DNA of 64,000 nt, from the NCBI RefSeq assembly GCF_012163135.1, contig NZ_JAAVUP010000006.1, positions 62,001 to 126,000 of the forward strand, written 5' to 3'. Shown one piece after another: positions 16,871 through 25,719 of this stretch. The stretch is from Neoroseomonas oryzicola (GTDB lineage Bacteria; Pseudomonadota; Alphaproteobacteria; Acetobacterales; Acetobacteraceae). Each line of letters begins with the position of its first letter. The stretch's first letter is position 1. Under the pieces are notes generated by a model. That model was not told the DNA's origin. It worked only from the letters and a program-made list of their open reading frames with translations, and made no database searches. Made by a program: the position numbers and the translations under genes.

Positions 16871-19180
16871 ATGCCGCCTGCCCCCGGCCCTGAGACGCTC
16901 CGCGCCGCCCTGCCCCCGCTCGACGGCCGGCTGCGCCTACCGGGGCTGGCGGCACCGGTCGAGGTGCTGCGCGACGGCTGGGGTATCCCGCATATCCGCG
17001 CCGAGGGCGGCCAGGTCGACGCCTTCCGCGCCCAGGGCTTCGTCCACGCGCAGGACCGCCTGTTCCAGATGGAGCTCAACCGCCGCCGCGCCCTCGGCCG
17101 CGCGGCGGAATGGCTCGGCGCCGGCGCGGCGGAAGGCGACATCCTGGCCCGCCGCCTCGGCATGGAGGCCGCGAGCCGGCGCGACTACGCCGACCTCGGC
17201 GGCGAGGGGCGGGCGATGCTCGACGCCTATGCCGCCGGGGTGAATGCCTTCATCGAATCCGGCGCACCGCCGGCCATCGAATATGTGCTGCTCGACGCGA
17301 CGCCGGAACCCTGGGAAGGCTGGCACTGCATCGCCGTGATGCGCCGGCTCGGCCTGCTGATGGGGTCGGTGTGGTTCAAGCTGTGGCGCGCCGCGGCGCT
17401 GCCCGTGGTGGGTCCCGAGAACGCGCTGAAGCTGCGCTACGACGATGGCGGGCGCGACCTGCTGCTCATCCCGCCCGGCGTCGAGGCGAAGCGCTGGACC
17501 GCGACCATCGCGGACCTCCAGCCCGCCATCGCCGCCCTGCTCGGCACCGAGGCGATCGACGCCACCGGCGGCGGCAGCAACAACTGGGCGGTCGCCCCGG
17601 CGCTCAGCGCCACCGGCCGTCCCGTCGTCGCCGGCGACCCGCACCGCGTCTTCGAGATCCCGAACATGTACGCGCAGGGTCACCTCGCCTGCGCCGATTT
17701 CGACGTGATCGGCCTGACGGTCCCCGGCGTGCCGGGCTTCCCGCATTTCGCCCACAACGGCCGCGTCGCCTGGTGCGTCACGCATGCCTTCGTCGACATC
17801 CACGACCTGTTCGTCGAGCGCTTCGACCCAGGCGCGCGCCATGTTGCCTTCCGCGACGGCTGGCTACCGGTGGCCCGACGCCAGGAGACCATCGCGATCC
17901 GCGGCGCCGAGCCGCGTGCCTTCGAGGTGGTGGAAACCCATCACGGCCCGATCATCGCCGGCGATCCGGCCTCCGGCACCGCCATCGCGCTGCGCTCCGT
18001 GCAGTTCGCCGAGACCGACCTCTCCTTCGACTGCCTGCCGCGCATGTTGCGCGCCGACGGCGTGGAGACGCTGTTCGAGGCGACGCGCGGCTGGGGCCTG
18101 ATCGACCACAACCTGGTCGCCGGCGACACCACGGGCCGCATCGGCCACCTGGTGCGCGCCCGCCTGCCGCGCCGCCCGCGCAGCAACGGATGGCTTCCCG
18201 TGCCCGGCTGGACCGGCGCGCATGAATGGGATGGCTGGATCCCGCACGAGGAGATGCCGCGCGTGATCGATCCGCCGCTCGGGCTGATCGTGACCGCGAA
18301 CAACCGCGTCGCCGCCGATGACAGGCCGGACTACCTCTGCACGGATTGCCATCCGCCCTACCGCGCGCAGCGCGTCCTCGCGCGGCTGCAGGCCGCGCCG
18401 GAGGCGCGCGGCGTCGAGGGCGCGGCGGCCGTGCATGCCGACACGCTCTCGCTCAACGCACTGCTGATCCGCGACCGCCTCGCCGCGCTGCCCGCGCCGG
18501 GCGACGCTGCCGCCGCCGTATTGCGTGACCGGCTGCTCGCCTGGGACGGGCGGATGGAGGCCGGCAGCAGCGCGCCGACCGCCTATATCGCCCTCCGCCG
18601 CGCCCTGACGGCGATCCTTGCCGAGCGCAGCGGGCTCGGCGCGCTCGCCGGGACGCCGCTGCTCTCGGTCTCGCCGGGCGTGCCGCCGATGAACCAGCTC
18701 TGGTGGGCGCTGCCCAACCTGCTGCGGGATGGCGACGCGGCGCTGCTGAACGGCTGGGACTGGCCGCAGGCCATGCAGGACGCCCTGGCGCGCGCGGCGC
18801 GCGAGGACACCTCGCACCCCTGGGGCGCGGTGCACCGCCCGCGCTTCACGCACCCGCTCTCGCCGATGTTCCCCGACTGGGCGCCGCTGCTCGACCCGCC
18901 GGCCCTGCCGTTGGGCGGCGACACGGACACCGTGCTCGCCAACGGCTTCATGGCCGCGGCGGGGCCGGTCGCCGCCTATGGCGCGCTCGCCCGCTACGCC
19001 TTCGACGTCGGCGCCTGGGAGAACAGCCGCTGGACCGTGTTCCACGGCGCCTCCGGCCATCCCGGCAGCCCGCATTATGCGGACCAGCACGCGGTCTGGG
19101 CGGGCACGGCGATGGTGCCCATGACCTATGGCTGGGACGCGCTGCGCCGCACCGCGCCATGGCGGCAGGAGCTCGCCTGA
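16871..19180 (+). CDS. Penicillin acylase family (Ntn-hydrolase) protein, no signal peptide
   Basis: This is a 769-residue penicillin-acylase-family hydrolase, a diverged paralogue of the one at the left of the window. Autocleavage motif GGGSNNWAVAP places the nucleophile at Ser236. DGWGIPHIRAE and GHPGSPHYADQ are family landmarks. It has no signal peptide, which is unusual because most relatives are exported. I chose the ATG with AGGGAAA about 8 nt upstream over an ATG 11 codons earlier. It is transcribed away from a GntR-aminotransferase pair. A cytoplasmic N-acyl amide or lactam substrate whose amine product feeds the aminotransferase is a reasonable guess, not a demonstrated link. Confidence 0.87.
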   Translation: MPPAPGPETLRAALPPLDGRLRLPGLAAPVEVLRDGWGIPHIRAEGGQVDAFRAQGFVHAQDRLFQMELNRRRALGRAAEWLGAGAAEGDILARRLGMEAASRRDYADLGGEGRAMLDAYAAGVNAFIESGAPPAIEYVLLDATPEPWEGWHCIAVMRRLGLLMGSVWFKLWRAAALPVVGPENALKLRYDDGGRDLLLIPPGVEAKRWTATIADLQPAIAALLGTEAIDATGGGSNNWAVAPALSATGRPVVAGDPHRVFEIPNMYAQGHLACADFDVIGLTVPGVPGFPHFAHNGRVAWCVTHAFVDIHDLFVERFDPGARHVAFRDGWLPVARRQETIAIRGAEPRAFEVVETHHGPIIAGDPASGTAIALRSVQFAETDLSFDCLPRMLRADGVETLFEATRGWGLIDHNLVAGDTTGRIGHLVRARLPRRPRSNGWLPVPGWTGAHEWDGWIPHEEMPRVIDPPLGLIVTANNRVAADDRPDYLCTDCHPPYRAQRVLARLQAAPEARGVEGAAAVHADTLSLNALLIRDRLAALPAPGDAAAAVLRDRLLAWDGRMEAGSSAPTAYIALRRALTAILAERSGLGALAGTPLLSVSPGVPPMNQLWWALPNLLRDGDAALLNGWDWPQAMQDALARAAREDTSHPWGAVHRPRFTHPLSPMFPDWAPLLDPPALPLGGDTDTVLANGFMAAAGPVAAYGALARYAFDVGAWENSRWTVFHGASGHPGSPHYADQHAVWAGTAMVPMTYGWDALRRTAPWRQELA

Positions 19181-19236
19181 ACCCGGCGCGAGCGGGCGAT
19201 TGACGCGCGGCCGCGCACCGGCGCAGCCTGACGCGC

Positions 19237-20019
19237 ATGTCCAACGCCGGGACCAATCGCCCCGAAGCGGGCCTGCCGCCGCTGGGCCGACGTGCCGCGG
19301 CGCTGACATCCGCATCCCTGCTCGCCGCGCGCCCGGCGCGGGCGCAGGATGCCTTCGCCAATCCGCGCGAGAACATGATCGGCATCATCGCCCAGCACGC
19401 CCGCAACGCGGCGAACGTGCTGGACGGGCAGACCGCGATCGACCCGCGCGTGCTGGCCGCGATGCGCCGCGTGCCGCGCCAGGCCTTCGTGCCGCCGGCG
19501 CTCGAGGCCAGCGCCTATGACGACCGCCCGCTGCCGATCGGCTACGGCCAGACCATCTCCCAGCCCTTCATCGTCGCGCTGATGACCGACATGCTCCGCA
19601 CCGCGCCGGGGCAAACGGTGCTCGAGATCGGCACCGGGTCCGGTTACCAGGCCGCGATCCTCGCCGAGCTGGTCGCGACGGTGCACAGCATCGAGATCGT
19701 GGCGCCGCTGGCCGACGAGGCCGAGCGCCGGCTCCGCCAGCAGCGCATCCGCAACGTCACCGTCCATCGCGGGGACGGCTATTACGGCGTCCCCTCGGCC
19801 GCGCCCTTCGACGGCATCATGGTCACCGCCGCCGCGTCGGTCATCCCGCCGCCGCTGCTCGACCAGTTGCGGCCCGGCGGGCGGATGGTGATCCCAGTCG
19901 GCGGCGCCTTCGCCCTGCAGCACCTCGTCATCGTGGAGAAACTGCCCGGCGGCCAGATCCGGACGCGGCAGACCCTGCCGGTGAACTTCGTCCCCTTCGT
20001 CCGCAGCGGGAGCCGGTGA
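19237..20019 (+). CDS. Protein-L-isoaspartate O-methyltransferase with export-type N-terminus
   Basis: This is a 260-residue PCMT-family SAM methyltransferase, which methylates L-isoaspartyl residues in aged proteins to start their repair. The SAM motif VLEIGTGSGYQAA is at 128-140. GYGQTISQPFIVALM (about 103-117) is the PCMT signature, and PGGRMVIPVG follows. The first 37 residues are extra relative to cytosolic PCMT: GRRAAALTSASLLAARPARAQ looks like a twin-arginine-style leader with an ARA cleavage site. The stop overlaps the GTG of the next gene (GTGA), so the two are translationally coupled. An exported SAM-dependent enzyme is odd, because SAM is not known in the periplasm. Confidence 0.88.
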   Translation: MSNAGTNRPEAGLPPLGRRAAALTSASLLAARPARAQDAFANPRENMIGIIAQHARNAANVLDGQTAIDPRVLAAMRRVPRQAFVPPALEASAYDDRPLPIGYGQTISQPFIVALMTDMLRTAPGQTVLEIGTGSGYQAAILAELVATVHSIEIVAPLADEAERRLRQQRIRNVTVHRGDGYYGVPSAAPFDGIMVTAAASVIPPPLLDQLRPGGRMVIPVGGAFALQHLVIVEKLPGGQIRTRQTLPVNFVPFVRSGSR

Positions 20020-22397
20020 GGCCGGACCTCCTCGCCGTCGCCGTCGTCTCCGCCGGTGCGCTCGCCTTCGAGGTTCTGCTCGCGCGGCTGCTCGCCATCG
20101 TCCACTGGCATCACTTCGTCGGCATGGTGATCAGCCTGGCGCTGCTCGGCTACGGCGCCAGCGGCAGCGTGCTGACCGCGCTGCAGGACCGGCTGCGCCC
20201 GCATGCCGCGCCTGCCTTCGCCGTATGCGCCCTGCTGTTCGGCGCCGCCGCACTGGCCTCCGTCGCGATCGCCGAGGCGCTGCCCTTCAACGCCCTCGAG
20301 GTCCTGTGGTCGCCCCGGCAATGGCTGTGGCTGGCGCTGCTCTACCTGCTCTTCGCCGTGCCCTTCGCCTTCGCGGCGGCCTGCACCGGCCTTGCCCTCG
20401 CCTGCGTCGACGCACCGGTCGGCCGGATCTACCGCGCCGATCTGCTCGGCGCCGGCGCAGGCTGCCTGCTGGCCGTCGGGTTGCTCGACCTCCTGCGCCC
20501 CGACCAGGCCTTGCCCGCCATCGCGGCCGCCGGTCTCGTCGCCGCGGCGATCGTGCTGGCAGGCGCCCATCGCCGACGCGCCGCCGCCGGCGCGCTGATC
20601 TGCGGCGCCGCCTTCGGCATCGCGGCGGCGTCCGGCTGGCCCGGACTGCACATGTCCCCCTTCAAACCGCTGCCTCAGGTGCTGTTGGTCGAAGGCACGA
20701 GCGTCGTCGCCGAACGCACCAGCCCGATCGGCCTGGTGCAGGTCGTGCGCAGCGAACGCATCCCCTTCCGCAGCGTGACCGGCCTCAGCCTCGCGAACCG
20801 GCAGGAGCCGGCGGAACAGCTCGGCCTCTTCATCGACGGCGAGGGACCGACGCCCGTCACGCGATTCACCGGAGACTTCGCGCCGCTTGCCTATCTCGAT
20901 GCGACGCTCGCCGCCCTGCCCTATCGCATGGCCGAACGGCCGCGCCGCGTGCTGCTGCTCGGCCTCGGCGGCGGCAGCGACCTGCTGCTCGCGCTCCGCC
21001 ACGGCGCCGAGACCATCGACGTCGTCGAACCCGACGACGGCGTCGCGAGCCTGCTGCGCGGGGACCTCGCCGCCTTCGCTGGCGGCATACTGGACCGTCC
21101 CGAGGTCGCGCTGCATGTCGAGACCGCGCGCCGCTTCGCCGCGCGACAAGGCGCCGCCTACGACCTGGTCGTGATGGACGCCTCGCCCGGCCGTGGCGGC
21201 GCACTCGCCGAGACCTTCCCGCTGACGGTCGAAGCCTTCGCCGCCTATCTCGGTCGCCTGGCGCCGGAGGGCGTGCTCGCCCTCCCCCACGCCCTGCGGT
21301 TGCCACCGCGCGACAGCCTGAAGCTCGTCCTCACCGCGCTCGAGGCACTCGAACGCCTCGGCGCGCGTGAGCCCGCCCGGCATCTCGCCCTGCTCCGCGC
21401 CTGGGACAGCGTGATCCTGCTGGTCCGGCGCGCGCCCTTCGATGCGGCGCAACTCGCGGCGCTCGATCGCCTCGCCGAGGCGCTCAACTTCGACCTCGGC
21501 TGGCACGCCGCCATGCCGCGCGAGGCCGCGGACCGCTTCAACCTGCTCGGCGCACCGGTGCTGTTCGACGGCGTCGCCGCGCTGACGGGCCCCGATCGCG
21601 CCGGCTTCGTCGCCCGCTACGCCTTCGACATCCGCCCCGCGACCGACGACCGCCCGTACTTCCAGGATTTCTTCCACTGGCGCGCCCTGCCGCTGCTCTG
21701 GACAGCGGTGCGATCCGGCAACGCGGGGCTGCTCGACTGGGGCTGGCCGGTGCAGGTGGCGACGCTGGCCATCGCCGTCCTGTCGGGCCTGGTGCTGATC
21801 CTGCTGCCCGCGCGCGTGCTGGCCGGGCGCGTCAGTGGCCGCGCGGGGCGCAGCACCGCCGCCTATTTCCTGCTGATCGGCGCCGGCTTCATGTTCGTCG
21901 AGATCGCGGTGATGCAGCGCCTGGTGCTGTTCCTCGGCGATCCCGTCCACGCCTTCGCCGTCACCCTGGCCGCCTTCCTGGTCTTCGCCGGGCTGGGCAG
22001 CGGCTGGGCTGCGGGGCCGCGACGTCAGGGTGCGGCGGCACGCCTGCCCTGGATCGCCGTCGGTGCCATCGCAACGCTCGCCGCGGCGCACGGCATCGCG
22101 GCGCGATGGCTGTCGCTCCCGGATGCGCTCGACGCCATCCCGCGGAGCCTGCTCGCGGCCGCGGCGATCGCGCCGCTGGCCTTCGCGATGGGCGTGCCCT
22201 TCCCGGCGGTCCTGGCACGCCTCAAGGCAGGGTCACCGGCCCTGGTGCCCTGGGCCTGGGGCGTGAATGGCTGCGCGTCGGTGGTAGCCGCCGCGCTCGC
22301 CGCCCTCGTGGCGACGAGCTTCGGCGCGCAGGCCCTGATGATCCTCGGCGTGGTGGCGTATCTGTTCGCGGGGCTCGCGCAGCAGCGCATTCCCTAG
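20016..22397 (+). CDS. Polytopic membrane protein with spermidine-synthase-like SAM domain
   Basis: This protein has about 793 residues. The N-terminal part (about 5-200) is a set of hydrophobic helices. A soluble spermidine-synthase-like Rossmann domain follows at about 230-480, with VLLLGLGGGSD near 312-322 and VVMDASPGRGG near 386. Another group of membrane helices runs from about 585 to the end. Such proteins are loosely annotated as fused spermidine synthase or SpeE-like membrane proteins, and most have no proven activity. Aminopropyl-transfer residues are not clearly conserved here, so a different SAM- or nucleotide-dependent reaction is possible. The GTG start overlaps the methyltransferase stop by 4 bp, implying a shared role. 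Confidence 0.75.
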   Translation: MRPDLLAVAVVSAGALAFEVLLARLLAIVHWHHFVGMVISLALLGYGASGSVLTALQDRLRPHAAPAFAVCALLFGAAALASVAIAEALPFNALEVLWSPRQWLWLALLYLLFAVPFAFAAACTGLALACVDAPVGRIYRADLLGAGAGCLLAVGLLDLLRPDQALPAIAAAGLVAAAIVLAGAHRRRAAAGALICGAAFGIAAASGWPGLHMSPFKPLPQVLLVEGTSVVAERTSPIGLVQVVRSERIPFRSVTGLSLANRQEPAEQLGLFIDGEGPTPVTRFTGDFAPLAYLDATLAALPYRMAERPRRVLLLGLGGGSDLLLALRHGAETIDVVEPDDGVASLLRGDLAAFAGGILDRPEVALHVETARRFAARQGAAYDLVVMDASPGRGGALAETFPLTVEAFAAYLGRLAPEGVLALPHALRLPPRDSLKLVLTALEALERLGAREPARHLALLRAWDSVILLVRRAPFDAAQLAALDRLAEALNFDLGWHAAMPREAADRFNLLGAPVLFDGVAALTGPDRAGFVARYAFDIRPATDDRPYFQDFFHWRALPLLWTAVRSGNAGLLDWGWPVQVATLAIAVLSGLVLILLPARVLAGRVSGRAGRSTAAYFLLIGAGFMFVEIAVMQRLVLFLGDPVHAFAVTLAAFLVFAGLGSGWAAGPRRQGAAARLPWIAVGAIATLAAAHGIAARWLSLPDALDAIPRSLLAAAAIAPLAFAMGVPFPAVLARLKAGSPALVPWAWGVNGCASVVAAALAALVATSFGAQALMILGVVAYLFAGLAQQRIP

Positions 22398-22571
22398 GCG
22401 CGCGCCGGCGCCCTGCCCCGCCTTTCGACGCTGTGCGCCGATCGCGGTCGCCGCTGCCCGCGCCTTCGGCAGATCCGGTCCGGCGCCTGCCTGTCGTGGC
22501 TCCGGAGATCCTTGCTGGCGTTCCCGCAGCATGATCCGATGACGTCGCACCACGATCGCCGGAGGTCCCTC
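22398..22571. other. Intergenic gap, nothing identified
   Basis: This is 174 bp of GC-rich sequence between the membrane protein and the next binding-protein gene. I see only self-complementary GC runs such as GGCGCGCGCC at its start and a Shine-Dalgarno GGAGG at 22561-22565. No RNA gene or small reading frame with family features is evident. Confidence 0.5.
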
Positions 22572-24137
22572 ATGATCGCACGCCGTTGCAGACGACTGCT
22601 CCCGCTCCTCGGCCTGCTCGGCGCGATGGCGCCGGCGCAGCCGCGGACGCAGACGCTGACCGCCGTGCTGGAAGCCGAGATCGTCACCCTCGATCCGCAC
22701 TTCACGCCCGCCTACATCACGCGGACCTTCGGCTACATGGTGTTCGACACCCTCTTCGCGATGAACGCGGCGGGGGAGGTGCGGCCGCAGATGGTGCAGT
22801 CCTGGACGACCTCGCCCGATGGCCTGACCTGGACCTTCACCCTGCGCGACGGCCTGAAGTGGCATGACGGCACCGACGTGACGGCGGGCGACGTCGTCGC
22901 CTCGCTGCAGCGCTGGTTCACGCGCAGCGCGCTCGGCGGCCGGCTCGGCCGCGCCACGGGCTCACTCGAGGCGCGCGACGCGAAGACCTTCGTGCTGACC
23001 CTGCGCGAACCCTTCGGCCTGGTGCTCGAGACCCTCGGCACCACCTCCTCCCCCGGTCCCTTCATGATGCCCGCGCGCCTCGCGCGCACCCCGGGCACCG
23101 AGCGCATCCCCGAGATCGTCGGCTCCGGCCCCTTCGTCTTCCGGCGCGAGGACCATCGCCCCGGCGACCGCATGCTGCTCCGGCGCAACGCGGCCTATGT
23201 GCCGCGGTCCGAACCGGCGGATCACCTGGCCGGCGGCAAGGTGGTGCGCATCGATGCGCTCGACATCCGCGTGGTGCCGGACGGCGCCACCGTGGTCGCC
23301 GCCATGCGCGCGGGCGAGATCGACTACATGCAGTACGCGCCCTTCGACATGCTCTCGGCCCTGGAACGCGACCGCCGCGTCCGGCTGGTGAACTTCAGCG
23401 GGCTCGAGCAATTCACCGGCCATTACCGCACCAATGCCGCCTCCGGCCCCTTCGCCGACCCGGCGGTCCGGCGCGTCCTGCTCCATCTCGTGGACCAGGG
23501 CGAGGTGATGGCCGGCTTCGGCCTCTCGGACCGCTACGCCCGCACCTGCAACGCCTTCTTCATCTGCGGGTCGCCCTATGAGAGCGACGCCGGCACCGAA
23601 CCGATGCGCAGCCCGTCGATCGAGGCGGCGCGCGAGGCCCTGCGGCGGACGAACTACAACGGCGAACCCGTCGTGGTGCTGGTCGCAAACGACCTCGAAG
23701 CCGCGAAGATCTCCTCCGAGATCCTCGCCGACCGGCTGCGCCGCGCCGGCTTCACCGTCGACATGCAGGTGATGGACTGGGCCTCGGTGCTCGCCCGCCG
23801 CACGCGGCGCGAGGGCTGGAGCGTTTTCGGCGTGCACGCGCTCGGCGTCGACCTGCACAACCCGCTGACCAACTCGGTGATCGGCTTCAACTGCACCAAC
23901 GCGACGACCGGCGGCTTCCACTGCGAGGAACGCCTCACGCCCCTGTTCAACGCCTTCGCCGCCGCGCCGACCCTCGCCGAGCGCCAGCGCATCGCGGCCG
24001 AGATCCAGCAGATCGTCTATGAGCGCGCGATCGCCGTGCCCTGGGGCCAGTTCGCCCAGCCGGCGGCCCACCGCGCCCAGTTGCAGAACCTGATCCCTTC
24101 GGCGATTCCTCTCTTCTGGAACGTGGAGAAGCGGTAG
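22572..24137 (+). CDS. Peptide-type (family 5) ABC substrate-binding protein
   Basis: This is a 521-residue periplasmic solute-binding protein with a leader (ARRCRRLLPLLGLLGAMAPA) and a mature region rich in family-5 features (LTWTFTLRDGLKWHDGTDV, PFADPAVRRVLLHLV). It is closely related to the binding protein at 11678-13249. I chose the ATG with GGAGG 6 nt upstream rather than one 20 codons earlier. Its stop is 4 bp from a GMC oxidoreductase gene, so the two form an operon. It has no membrane partner nearby. Confidence 0.88.
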   Translation: MIARRCRRLLPLLGLLGAMAPAQPRTQTLTAVLEAEIVTLDPHFTPAYITRTFGYMVFDTLFAMNAAGEVRPQMVQSWTTSPDGLTWTFTLRDGLKWHDGTDVTAGDVVASLQRWFTRSALGGRLGRATGSLEARDAKTFVLTLREPFGLVLETLGTTSSPGPFMMPARLARTPGTERIPEIVGSGPFVFRREDHRPGDRMLLRRNAAYVPRSEPADHLAGGKVVRIDALDIRVVPDGATVVAAMRAGEIDYMQYAPFDMLSALERDRRVRLVNFSGLEQFTGHYRTNAASGPFADPAVRRVLLHLVDQGEVMAGFGLSDRYARTCNAFFICGSPYESDAGTEPMRSPSIEAAREALRRTNYNGEPVVVLVANDLEAAKISSEILADRLRRAGFTVDMQVMDWASVLARRTRREGWSVFGVHALGVDLHNPLTNSVIGFNCTNATTGGFHCEERLTPLFNAFAAAPTLAERQRIAAEIQQIVYERAIAVPWGQFAQPAAHRAQLQNLIPSAIPLFWNVEKR

Positions 24138-24141
24138 CCGC

Positions 24142-25719
24142 ATGTATGACGTGATCGTGGTGGGCGCCGGATCCGCCGGCGCCCCGCTCGCCGCGCGGCT
24201 GTCGGAGGACCCGCGCCGCCGTGTCCTGCTGCTCGAGGCCGGGCGCGACTGGCGCGCCGCCGAGGCACCGCACGCACTCCGCAGCGCCAACATCATTCCC
24301 TTCATGCACCACCCCGCCCACCAGGCCGACTGGCAATGGCCGGGGCTGATGACGCGCCGCACCGCCGCGCAGGAACCGCGATTCTACTGGCGCGGCAAGA
24401 CCATGGGCGGCTGCTCCACGGTCAACGCCCAGATCGCGATCCGCGGCGTCCCCGCCGCCTTCGATGCCTGGGCCGAAGCCGGCTGCGAAGGCTGGTCCGC
24501 CGCGGACGTCCTGCCGGTCTTCGACGCTATCGAGGACGATTCCGAAACCGGCACCGCCCCGGGCACCCGCCAGGGTGGGCCGTTGCCGGTGTGGCGCATG
24601 CCGCCCGATCGCTGGGGCGCGGTGGACCGCGCATTGCGTGACGCCGCGCTGGCCGATGGCTATCCCTGGAAGGCCGACCTGAACGCACCCGAGGGCGAGG
24701 GCGTCTCCTGCTACCCGATCAACCTCCGCGACGGGCAGCGCGTCACCACCAATGACGGCTACCTCGAACCCGCCCGTGGCCGCGGCAACCTCGAGATCCG
24801 CGGCGAGGCAATGGTCGACCGCGTGCTGTTCGACGGCCGCCGCGCGCGCGGCGTGCGCGTGCGCTTCGGCAATGGCGCCTGGGAGGAGATCGCGGCACGC
24901 GAAGTCGTGCTCTGCGCCGGCGCCATCCACAGCCCGACCATCCTGATGCGTTCCGGCATCGGTGCCGGCGCCGACCTCGCGGCGCTCGGCATCCCCGTGC
25001 TGCACGACCTGCCCGAGGTCGGACGCAACCTGATGGACCACCCCATCATCCGCGCCACCATCGCGCTGAAGCCGGACCATCGTTCGCGCGGGCGCGACGC
25101 GCGCCACACCAACTGCTGCGTGACCTACAGCAGCGGCCTGGGCGGCGGCGGCGAGCGCGACATGATCATGATCGGCTTCAACCACCGCGGCCTGACCGAG
25201 GATGACGAGCCCGCCGCCTCCGGCGCCATCGGCCTGTCGGTCTACGACGCCTTCTCGCGCGGCTTCGTGCGGCTGACCTCGGCCGACCCGGAAGCCCAGC
25301 CGGTGGTCGAGGAGAACATGCTCGACGATGCCGCCGACCGGCTGCGCATGCGCGACGGCGTTCGGCGCCTCGCGCGCCTCGCCGCGCTGGACCCGCTGAA
25401 GGCCATCGCGGAGCGCATCACCTTCTGCGAGACGTCGCTCAGCCTGCCCGAGGCCGCCGCGCTGCCCGAGGCCGAGCTGGACCGGCTGATGCTGCAGGAA
25501 GCCGCCGACATCCAGCACGCGGCGGGAACCTGCAGGATGACCGCGCATGAGGACCCGCGCGGCGTGGTGGACCCCGACCTGCGCGTGCGCGGCGTCGAGG
25601 GGTTGCGCGTGGCGGACGCCTCCATCATGCCGACCGATTGTCGCGCCAACCTGCACTTCACCTGCGTGATGATCGGCGAGATGCTGGCGCGGCGGATGCG
25701 GCGCGAAAGCCGGGCTTAG
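24142..25719 (+). CDS. GMC family FAD-dependent oxidoreductase
   Basis: This is a 525-residue GMC (glucose-methanol-choline) flavoenzyme, oxidising an alcohol to an aldehyde or further. FAD-binding VVGAGSAGAPLAARL is at 6-20. The second signature VLCAGAIHSPTILMRSGIG lies near 255-275, and the C-terminal DASIMPTDCRANLHF near 494-506. The active-site pair appears to be His459 and His505 (His-His as in glucose and aryl-alcohol oxidases, rather than the His-Asn of choline oxidase). It is cytoplasmic by sequence. It directly follows a binding protein and is convergent with a LysR gene, overlapping it by 4 bp. The substrate is unknown. Confidence 0.9.
   Translation: MYDVIVVGAGSAGAPLAARLSEDPRRRVLLLEAGRDWRAAEAPHALRSANIIPFMHHPAHQADWQWPGLMTRRTAAQEPRFYWRGKTMGGCSTVNAQIAIRGVPAAFDAWAEAGCEGWSAADVLPVFDAIEDDSETGTAPGTRQGGPLPVWRMPPDRWGAVDRALRDAALADGYPWKADLNAPEGEGVSCYPINLRDGQRVTTNDGYLEPARGRGNLEIRGEAMVDRVLFDGRRARGVRVRFGNGAWEEIAAREVVLCAGAIHSPTILMRSGIGAGADLAALGIPVLHDLPEVGRNLMDHPIIRATIALKPDHRSRGRDARHTNCCVTYSSGLGGGGERDMIMIGFNHRGLTEDDEPAASGAIGLSVYDAFSRGFVRLTSADPEAQPVVEENMLDDAADRLRMRDGVRRLARLAALDPLKAIAERITFCETSLSLPEAAALPEAELDRLMLQEAADIQHAAGTCRMTAHEDPRGVVDPDLRVRGVEGLRVADASIMPTDCRANLHFTCVMIGEMLARRMRRESRA

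Noticed and set aside
22398..22571. Possible small RNA or riboswitch in the longest same-strand gap
   Set aside because: It shows only short GC palindromes typical of the base composition, with no conserved riboswitch core and no clear promoter or terminator.
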